From contig JAIXMF010000003.1 of the NCBI GenBank assembly GCA_025201365.1, forward strand, positions 1,488,001 through 1,552,000: a stretch of DNA of 64,000 nucleotides. Reading direction: 5' to 3'. Shown piece after piece: positions 37,896 through 46,654 of this stretch. Every line of letters begins with the position of its first letter. Position 1 is the stretch's first letter. The DNA comes from Syncephalis plumigaleata. Taxonomy: Eukaryota > Zoopagomycota > Zoopagomycetes > Zoopagales > Piptocephalidaceae. The notes under the pieces were generated by a model that was not told where the DNA came from, did no database searches, and saw only the letters and a list, made by a program, of their open reading frames with translations. Position numbers and translations under genes: made by a program.

Positions 37896-38428
37896 TTAGC
37901 TTTGCGTTGAACTGAAGGAGGCAAGCTCACCCACAATACATTCGTAGTCCCTGTAGGTGAATTCATGCTTGACATCTATGAGCACTCGTCGTTCGCGTCG
38001 TTCATTTCTTGCCATCCATTCTGCCTTCTTGTCCGATTGTGTAAAGCAGAACACAATTGCTGGACGCTTGTTGTAGCTGCCAACAACATCCGCCCATTCT
38101 TTGTGCACCTTCCATCGACCATGAACGATAAGATTGTCAACATCAAGACTGCTCTCCTCTCGTGGTAGATTGCTAAAGTCGTGCTTGTCCACTGCAGACA
38201 TGGCAATTGTCGATGATGGTGGTGGTGGTGGAATAGGTGCCACTGCTTTTACTGTAACATCATTTAATTCTTTAAGAACAGCTGCGTCTTTGCTGCTAGT
38301 GGCAACCGGTCAAGGGCAAAGTTCTCTGCAAAATCAGTTCGTTTAGCCTCATTCAATGGTTGTAGAGCGCCTGCACTCATAATAAACCAGCAAGCACCTA
38401 GGATGGTCGTGGAAATAAAGAGTCTCAT
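37896..38428 (-). CDS. Small secreted protein of unknown function
   Basis: Single exon of about 177 residues. It starts MRLFISTTILGACWFIMSAG, a clear signal peptide, followed by ALQPLNEAKRTDFAENFALD. The frame then lacks one base at a CC pair before GG near 38311, and continues VATSSKDAAVLKELNDVTVK, a Pro run, and a more ordered C-terminal half: LIVHGRWKVHKEWADVVGSY, RPAIVFCFTQSDKKAEWMAR, and RVLIDVKHEFTYRDYECIVG. The latter half looks like a small alpha/beta domain. I recognise no family. Given the same type of deficit in many neighbours, I treat it as one intact gene with an assembly error. Confidence 0.65.
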
Positions 38429-39187
38429 GATAGGTTAAACGTGCGTAGATTGGCTCTATCGGTTGGTCGTTGTTGTCGTAGGGAAAAAGGAGAATAGAAG
38501 AAGGATAGCAGAAGGGTTAATTGAGTTGTAGTTCGGCCTTCTTATACGAGTGCCATTCTCTCTTTTCGCCTCCATTTTTCTTTAAAACAGGCCCCTAATT
38601 CTTGTTGCCCCTCATATTATCCTTCTTTCTGGTTTAACGGGGAGAGACATCCGCTTGGGTTCTCCTCGGTGACTTGACAGGAACCGTCACCGCCCAAGAA
38701 GTGTCCGGGCTAATATCCAGATAGGCCAATCCTTTGAAGAGGAGAAGAGACTTGCATTTGCTTTGTACTGGTACAAATGTGGAAATAACAATGCGTGAGC
38801 GTCTTCGTGGCGCTCTTTGCTTTCAAAGCAGTCGGGTCGGTCAAGCCAGTCCAAGCAAACCGGAAAATTTGACCAAAGAGGGGAATTTTATTTTATTGAA
38901 TGATTTCCACCATGCGAGCAATCGCGTTCTCTATAAATTACACTATTTGTTGGTACTATCCTCACTTTACCAATAAAATACTGTTATTCTCTCCTATACG
39001 AGTGCAGAATAGTAGTAGCGCAGCTTAAATTGCTGTCAGACATCTCCCCAATATGTAATTGCCGAATTAAGCAGCTGAATCAAATTATAAAGATATTATA
39101 TGTACTACTTTAATAATGTTATTTGTAAGGTAATTGTCAAGATGTAACAGATAAGCAGTTTGTTAGAATGAATAGAGCGCGACACAA
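38429..39187. other. Intergenic with a strong inverted repeat
   Basis: About 760 bp 5' to the secreted-protein gene and 3' to the P450 gene. It is richer in G and C than most intergenic DNA here (38560-38900). It contains the hairpin listed at 38654-38698 and an 80-codon plus-strand frame (38734-38976) that I do not trust. Confidence 0.45.
38654..38698. other. Perfect two-part inverted repeat (hairpin)
   Basis: CTTGGG (38654-38659) and CGGTGAC (38667-38673) pair with GTCACCG (38686-38692) and CCCAAG (38693-38698). The stem has thirteen pairs with a seven-base bulge on the left arm and a 12-base loop. It lies about 230 bp upstream of the secreted-protein start. It could be an operator-like palindrome or a structured RNA. 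Confidence 0.6.
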
Positions 39188-41267
39188 TTATGATGTTCGT
39201 TTCTGCACGGTAACATCTAATCTGCCGTCGTGAGGACGAACGATAAACCGATGGGATGGTGTCATGTTGGCACCTGGTACAAAAGTAAAGTTGAAGCGAC
39301 GTACCATCACGGCCAATGCAACACGAAGCTCCACCCAGGCAAGACTAGAGTAGTCAAGGTTAGAATAAGAGATATGTGTATGTTATTAGATTGAGCATTA
39401 CCTGCGCCTAGACATGCACGAACACCGACTGAGAAAGGCATAAAATTCTGCTTCATCCTGTTTACTTGTTCCGGTGCGGCAATCCATCGTTCTGGAATGA
39501 ATTCGTATGGTTTATCCCAGTAGGTGGTCAGACGATGAATAGCGTATGTTTGTGGAATGATGGTAGTCTACGAAGCGCAATAATAAGTAATTAACACACA
39601 TACACTTATATCATATATCATGTATACTTACTCCTCCAGGAATGAACTTTCCACAAATGACTGCACCTTCAGGTGGAGTGACTCGATGAGCATCACCAGA
39701 AGCAACTGGATAAAGACGAAGCCCTTCATTGCACACAGCATTAAGATAAGGGAGATCTTTAACCATGCTGTGCGTAACATAAGTGTCAATATCCGGAATG
39801 GCTTCATCCAACTCGGCTTGTAGCTTCTTCATATATGTTGGGTTTTGCAACAGACTGTATAGAATCCTATTCCATTCAGATTAGCATGCAGTATACGGGT
39901 AGCACATCTATAGCTTACCATGTCAATGAAGCAGATGTAGTATCCGTACCAGCAACACTTGATAATTACACATGTCAGTATCAATTCAATAGCTAATTAG
40001 TATGATGGCTTACAATTGAACTACAAGCTCAGCGGCTACTTCGCGGTCCTCGAGTGATGATTTCGTCTCTTCATCGTAGGCATCCATGAGTCGTTGTAAC
40101 GAATCCTTACGCGACTCGCCCTGTTTTCGTTTATGGATAGCCTCCATGGAAAACTATAATGCAACACGTTAGACTAAGCAGCTATGGCGTATGGCACATA
40201 CATCGAGTAGTTTCCCTTCACTTTTCCTGTGACCATCGAATAGCGGTGTCTTAGTGAGTGAACCAAGTGCGGTTTTCTATATTAAATAAAGCAATTGTTA
40301 GACATCATCATACAAAGCAACTCGATGGCTTCCTACATAGATACCAAGTAGGAGTGCGTCTTGTAGCCAGTCGAGCACTGGATGGCTGTCATTTTGAAGC
40401 AGGCCAAATGATTTGCCAAACATAATCTCACCCATGGCGTCCTATTGTTATCACAGTGAGTTATTATTACTAGGATGCTACTTCATAATTGGCATGAACT
40501 CCTTACAAATGTCATATACGAGAAGAGATCGAACATATTGATGACGTCTCCTTTCTCCGAATGTCCCTCCAATCGTGTAGCGAGCGCATAGACACCGGAA
40601 TCAAGTATAATAGTCTCCATATCGTTTACTGCACTGGCCGTGAATGCGGGAGCCACAAGACGACGCTAGAATAGATGTTTCAACGATTATTGAAGCAAGA
40701 AACCTGACATTGACCACTTACTTTAGCTTTGAACGTTTCCGGATCTCTGCACGATCGGATACATACAAGTCAGCGCTAATGAACTCTGAACAATCTATAT
40801 CAGAATTACCTTGTGGAAAACACATTATTACAGCCCCAAAATTGGAATCCATCATAGATCGCTCCCTTCTGGAAACGATGTGTACTCAGAATGACGCGCA
40901 ATGCATCCGAGTCAGCAACGCTAATAATATTCGGTGCTAATATATGATATTAGCAACGACTAGTTATATTTATTCGGATCTTACCAACTCTCACGATAGG
41001 ACCGAGTTCCTGGTGTAAATCCGTGTTTACTCGTAGTTGAACACCTTTCGCCAGATTTATGTTATACCACATGCTACTCAAAGATGTGTGCCATGGACCA
41101 GGAACGTGACCTAATGGTTTTACCAATCTTCTATTCACGTACTAAACAGTATGACGATAAGATAAACTACACATGTATACGGTATGATACGATACTTACA
41201 GAATAAGCTATGTATGCCGCAACGCAACAAGTACCGTCTCAGTCGATAATAGTGTATCAAACAACAT
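39188..41267 (-). CDS. Cytochrome P450 monooxygenase
   Basis: Membrane-anchored haem monooxygenase. About 12 short exons give roughly 520 residues. The N-terminal exon is a hydrophobic anchor (MLFDTLLSTETVLVAL…), followed by LVKPLGHVPGPWHTSLSS (proline hinge). The I helix exon reads FVAGTDTTSASLTW, with the AGTDTT oxygen-activation motif. The K helix is NEGLRLYP (ExxR). The meander reads EFIPERWIAAPEQ, and the haem loop NFMPFSVGVRACLGA (FxxGxRxCxG) is followed by LAWVELRVALAVMVRRF. Two junctions are one base out of phase, in exon 1 near 41225 and at the last intron (a G before GTAATG near 39410); both fit the homopolymer deficits of this window. It resembles fungal CYP families acting on fatty or xenobiotic substrates, but the substrate cannot be inferred. 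Confidence 0.9.
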
Positions 41268-42656
41268 GGTATATTGTGTAGAATAAAAGGAGAAATATTA
41301 TTGAAGCCAACAAGGACCGTAGTAACATGATCGTAATATTTATATTAAATCACGCCTCAGCATCCCCTCGTGGCTTGACTGTGGTTTGATTGTGGTGTTA
41401 AAATACAGGAAATTGACAATGGAATCTGCAATCAAGAGCAGTCCTTTGTACAACAATAAGGACCGAAGCCAGCAACCGCTTTAGCAGCACGTTTACGTTG
41501 CCTTTTTCAAAATGAACAATGAAATGGATGTGCATGAGCATGTGTGTATTTTACACAAATGATCTCCTTTGAACATCAAAAAGATAAGGAGTAGAAGTAA
41601 AACGACTATTCAGCAGCACGCGTTGAATAATAAACTCGTTAGTTACTGTTTGTTTCAAACATTTAGCATGATAAAACCAACTTGGCTAGAAAGAATACAA
41701 GTCGGTCAAGTAATTATTCCAACTGCAGTTACAAGTCAGCTTCTTTATTAATAAGCGGATAAATCATGCAAACATTCTTTTCTCCGCCCATCGTATGGTT
41801 CATGCTTTCCTGATAAATCTACAAATGATACATGACACTGAAACGCTCAAGTTTACCTTCTAAAAACGGCGAATATCACTGTTGCACCGATGCTGATCAT
41901 TGGTATACATAGAATGAGCCATACATCAACAGGTACCAACCCTTATTGTTGTAAGTGGTAGTTGCTGTTGATTTGCCCTAGTATATCGTGTTTCAAATAT
42001 CTCCACTGATAGCAGTAGCAATAATGCCATTCTATGAAACAGTATAACAACGTGAATAGAAAGTATTGTTCCTCGTTAAAGAAGGAATGCACTAGGCCGC
42101 ATCATAGGCAACCACGGCATTCCTCATTCCTAAGGGAATGGTCACCTGCTCATGTGTGTTATCGAAAAGAGAAAAAGACACACGGCCCCATTAATGCTGG
42201 CCCATAGATTAGACATGAGTATAAAAATAACATCATGGCATTACCCAGACGCGAATGCAATAATGGCCGTATTAGTCGTGCGATGCTGATTTCTCCATTG
42301 TAGAAAATTCAGATGGAACGGGATAAACACCAGAAATGGCCAACGTGGTTCCTAGTTCGTTGTACATGTGTGAATCAAACCATAAACGTGTCGAGTAACA
42401 TTCCTGGCAATAACTTCATTTGTAGATTCACTCTCGTTCTTGTCATACACGCTCGCATTGACCAATTTAAATAGTCCATCATTGATCCATCTTTATTCTA
42501 TTGTACTAATGAATTACCCGAATGACATATGATTAGAATCATCATTTCCTTATACATTTATACTAGATTGTTCATCCTAGTCATAGCAGTATCCATGGTC
42601 ATTAGTAATACCTCCGTATTATTAACCTGGTAAACATCATAATGCTTACTATATAT
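41268..42656. other. Unresolved stretch, possible broken membrane-protein gene on the minus strand
   Basis: About 1.4 kb between P450 and the mitochondrial-protein gene. On the minus strand a chain of open pieces suggests coding. Near 42470-42360 there is DGLFKLVNASVYDKNESEST with two N-glycosylation sites. Near 42380-42280 there is YNELGTTLAISGVYPVPSEF. At 41937-41861 there is VPVDVWLILCIPMISIGATV, then IFAVFRR and a stop, like a type I membrane anchor. The pieces lie in different frames and I could not build a consistent intron model. It may be a gene with several base deficits, or a relic, or chance. No family is recognised. Confidence 0.3.
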
Positions 42657-43894
42657 TTATTGTGCAACCGCCCATATACTGCCACTTTGATCAAGTTTCT
42701 CTAGTTCTTCTGGTATTTTGTCATTCCACGCCTCAATACGACCCGATAACCAAGTAAATGCTTGTCGACGAGCGAGAGCAATCCGGTAGAGTTTGTAGTG
42801 TTCCCATTCACCGAGAGTTCGGTAGGCAACAAGCTCTTCTGAGCCGGTGCTCGACTGAGAAGAACGCGGCACGGCAAAGTCCTCCTCGATTACGTCCGTT
42901 ATAATGCCGTCAGCGTGTGCACGAGCTGTCACGGAAGTAATGGCTTGAGGAAGACGTCGTATCATATCACGAATACCTGCTGGTAAATCCTTTAATAATG
43001 TTATCGATGAATCAGGTGAGGCTGCATCGATTTTTTGTGGCAACTCTAGTAACGACTGAGCTTTCGCACGCCAATGCCATACTCTGCCAAAGCGACAGCA
43101 CGTGCCACTACCTCATTGCTTGGAAGTTGAACGGCGGATGACGTAGCATAATTGATGAAGCTAGCCAATGTCTCCGGTTTAGTTGGTTGTATACCCGTGG
43201 CTAACAATAAATGTTTATGTTCAAATTGCTCAGCATAACCAGGAATATTGGTTGTATGCCCAGTGCCCATTGTAAGATGCCTAATAGTATGCCAAAATGT
43301 AAGTATAGTATCATATGCAATAAAATAGCGTATATTACCCATTGCTTCCCAGTCAAACTGATGCTGTTCGATGTTCTCTTCAGTCCAAGTGCCGAACTTG
43401 CTCATAACCAATGTTCTCTCCTAATTAATTGTTATCATTATATCATGATTAATCTTGTCGTATATCTAGCTAGTTGATACTTCAGGCTACTTACTTCATC
43501 GGTCATAAAATCTACTATATCTGTAACGACAGCGGTACTGGCAATGGTTTCGCTAGCGTTGATCAAGTGTTCACCTATAGTCAATCATGTAAACTTACAA
43601 GAAGCTTTCTTTTTGCATTATTCCTTTACCTTTATCCTGCTGTTGGATCTCACTGTACTTCTGCTTATAGAACAGTTCCGAGGCCCATCTTGACATAAAC
43701 AATTGTAGGCTGGCAGTACGCGTGGCAATCTCGGCGGAATCACGCCACGCACCACGTCCATTATCTAGTGATTGCAGCGAATTGGCATGCTTATCGGGTG
43801 ATACTGCCGCCAAACGAACACTGCTGTGAAATGACGCAACCTTCACGAATCGTGAAGTTAATACGCGTGGTCGCGAGTATAAACGAAGAAGCAT
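42657..43894 (-). CDS. Unknown protein with mitochondrial presequence
   Basis: The start is the ATG at 43894. The N-terminus MLLRLYSRPRVLTSRFVKVA, then SFHSSVRLAAVS, is rich in Arg and Ser without acids, a typical matrix-targeting presequence. Exons 43894-43621, about 43577-43494, and 43427 onward give about 350 residues. Landmarks are NNGRGAWRD-like segments in exon 1, GEHLINASETIASTAVVTD in exon 2, and TWTEENIEQHQFDWEAMG, NATSSAVQL-type helices and SLLELPQKIDAASPDSS in exon 3. The C-terminus is YRTLGEWEHYKLYRIALARR, then QAFTWLSGRIEAWNDKIP. One base is lacking in an A-run near 43062. It is helical and soluble-looking. I do not recognise the family, and a role in mitochondrial translation or complex assembly is only a guess. 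Confidence 0.7.
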
Positions 43895-44068
43895 TGCGTC
43901 ACGTAATAGATAAGAGAATACAACACAAAATCATCATTGCAAGACTCCATTTTTTTAATATTTATTTCAACCAATGCTTTTTCATCTTTATAACTTCAAT
44001 CATAGTCGTACTATTCCATTTGATTATTAGATAATGAAACGCGCCAACATGGATTGTACACTTCTTGA

Positions 44069-45360
44069 TTAATCCTTGCTATGCATTGGAATATACGCTA
44101 CTTGATCTTTCTTTTCTTGTTGAATGATCTTTGCCTTCGTGTAAACTAGACCGGCTAAAAATCCCAATACTACAGCTGAAATACCACCGATAGTGACCGC
44201 GTCATCGAAATACAGCATAGCAAGCACGGCAATAGGTAGTTTGTTTAATGCACCGGCCATACTATATAATAAATGATAAGCAATTGTGGGTAATCTACTA
44301 TTCTGATATCCTACCTGTACGTAGTGGAGTTTGTTTTCCGGATACACCACGAACTAGCATAGCTTATGGCAAACGATGCCACACCACTAAGAAGTAATGC
44401 GCGTACGAGCGAGCCAAATTCCTCCGATCCACCATCATCGCTATGAAGGTAGTAAGCGGCAAATCCAGGCCAATCCTCCGTTAATGCGCTCAATATTAGA
44501 AATATAGGAGCTGTCATCAGGTTGTTATAGTACACTGTGTCAAAGTCTTTGAATCCCATGGATTTAATAACGCCTCGCATAAATAACGCGTATAATGCAG
44601 CCGAGATACAATTGGCCGCCATCCAGAAGTAGCCAATAAATGAGAAAGTGATATCGTTCCAACCGCCGATAATCGAGCTCGCGACCTAGCAAATGACAAA
44701 TCGTTCATGATCAATTCTTTCGTTTAACTTTACCCTAGTATCGCTCACTAACCATTAACAGGAATGAGACCAGCATTAGCGTGGTCACTTCCGATCGAAA
44801 CATGATACGTTCCCCGTAGGCAACCAGTATAATAGTTAGGTTTTTAAATATGGTAAACAGAGGTACAGTCAAGTATTGTAGACTAGGAGGACGATGTTAG
44901 ACGCGTTAATTCAACCGCTCAATGACAATACTGAGCCTACCTTTTTCCACCTGTATAAAGCATCACTGCCATCATTAACGAGACACGCGTCCCTAGATGA
45001 TATTAACGAGCCAGACACGGATTAATGATCAGCATCGGTTGTGTCCTCGGAGACTTACATTTCTTAGCGTCCGCCCTGTTCATTCCGCGATAACTTATAC
45101 TGCCCAAGGCACCAAACAGCCAAAGAAAAAGGATACACGTAATAGACTGTAGTATCATACGTGGTGTATCAGGTTTACTGTATCCTTGATATAGTTTTGC
45201 TGCTTACCTGAACGGAAAGCATAAGAAATGCTACGTGGAATTTGAACTGCGACATGCAATACTTATTGACCATGGTCATCATAATGGACGCAAAACAATA
45301 GGCCAACACCGGGAGAGCTGCACTGAGTCCATTTTGTTGCGGTAACACGTCAGACGCCAT
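44069..45360 (-). CDS. VRG4: Golgi GDP-mannose transporter (VRG4/GMT-like)
   Basis: Nucleotide-sugar antiporter of the DMT superfamily that brings GDP-mannose into the Golgi lumen for mannan and glycan synthesis. Six exons, the first 45360-45208 (51 codons), join in phase to about 330 residues with ten hydrophobic helices. Diagnostic parts are [20 protein letters not shown] near the N-terminus, LYTGGKS then [20 protein letters not shown], and [11 protein letters not shown]. The GDP-mannose signature comes late: [20 protein letters not shown] (GALNK motif). The short Lys-rich tail ([20 protein letters not shown]) is cytosolic. The frame is intact. It works with the OST and ER-Golgi genes nearby in the same pathway, though the genes are not co-regulated as far as the sequence shows. 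Confidence 0.9.
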
Positions 45361-45667
45361 TCAAACTCTTGTGTTAATGCTGTAACTAAATGCCCAAATA
45401 CTTGGTATATATAGAGTGAGATTGTGAAATACTTGTATTGCTTACAAGAGGAAAGAAGTGGGAATAAATTAAGTAGATTTGAGATGAGATAACGAACAGA
45501 AAAGGTCATCCAGCACATCTGGGATCGTCATATCATCAATACTTTGCATAAATTAAAATAGGCAGTATGGTTGCAGCAATTCTAGGAATAATACGGTAAT
45601 CAAAGCAATTATCAGAGCTGGCATTTAAAGCGAATAAACGGTGTTAATGCAAATACTTAGAATACGA
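45361..45667. other. Promoter side of the GDP-mannose transporter
   Basis: About 300 bp, AT-rich, with no gene visible. Confidence 0.4.
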
Positions 45668-46510
45668 CATATTTATTCAATAAACAGATTGAGTGATCTT
45701 GTAGATATATTTCTTGTACCAAGGAATAATGACTTGAATATCTATATATCTACTTGATGATGTCCTCGTCTTGCTTGCTTAGTTTTAGTTAGGCCAAGGA
45801 ACGGTAAGATCGGTATCACCAACACTAGTGTGATCAATGACGCTGTTGGCAGCTGTTTGTTCAAAAGGAATGCCAGCAACATTGCCAGTGGCGCTGGTTA
45901 GAGGTTCATGCCCTTTAGGAGCACGACGATCCAGAGCAGGTGCTGCTTCAACGGCGACCAGACTGGCGACAACGGCGACGGCAATAGCGATAATGGCAGA
46001 GAACTTCATGTTGATATTGGCCTAGCGGAATCGATAGCTAGATAAATAATATACGAGTAGTAATAATAACTAGAGTAGAGTAGAGTAGAGTAGAAGAGCG
46101 AGTATGAAGATGACAAGTCGAGTGTGTCAAAAAGTGCTCGATTTATAGCCGAGATGATGATGATGATGGCGGATATTCCTAGTGAGCATAGCAGGATGGT
46201 CATAGGCCACAGTCAGACTATCTTCATACGATACTCTCCTCTGTACATGGATTGTACTCGGAATGATGGAACATCCATCAGACTGCACGTTTGCCATCCC
46301 ATCCATGTGGATATTGACCAGTAGATTTGCTATCTGAATGATGGCGCAATACTGTTCTAACAGAATCATGCAAGTCAGTAGAGGATATTGATATAACCGA
46401 GTTGTCAATTTGCTGCCTGTAAACAGCATATTGGATAAGCAAGTACCAATTAGATGCATGATGAATGTCTATCATGTCGTGTAACCGCATGCTCTGTCAA
46501 TTGTCTGAAC
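45668..46510 (-). repeat. Right copy of a dispersed segmental duplication
   Basis: Counterpart of 21948-22572, 24 kb away and in the same orientation. The match covers the 3' flank, the small secreted gene, its leader and an upstream block. This copy is longer because of an insert of roughly 170-200 bp between 46190 and 46440 that is absent from the left copy. Confidence 0.85.
45785..46009 (-). CDS. Small secreted protein with dibasic processing site
   Basis: A 74-residue frame: signal peptide MKFSAIIAIAVAVVASLVAV then EAAPALDRR, then a mature part of about 45 residues starting APKGHEPLTSATGNVAGIP and ending DTDLTVPWPN. A Kex2-like Arg-Arg site follows the signal region. There are no Cys. 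A degraded or frame-broken paralogue lies at 22149-22327 with conserved flanks. The function is unknown; small secreted fungal proteins of this layout include pheromone-like, surface or effector-like peptides, and the sequence does not choose among them. A possible 5' leader intron ends at CTAG just before the ATG in both copies. Confidence 0.7.
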   Translation of the reverse strand: MKFSAIIAIAVAVVASLVAVEAAPALDRRAPKGHEPLTSATGNVAGIPFEQTAANSVIDHTSVGDTDLTVPWPN

Positions 46511-46654
46511 TTATACATCATCATCAATATGTCATGGCTATATAATTGCATTTACTAGCATTAATAACATGATAAGCATACTTCAAAATGCTCCAAATAT
46601 TGATAAAATAAACACAAAGCTTATCTTTTTATTTATCATAGTCGTAAATGCCAG

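Noticed and set aside
40644-40940. 98-codon plus-strand frame
   Set aside because: It lies opposite P450 exons whose splicing and protein motifs are clear; it is an antisense shadow.
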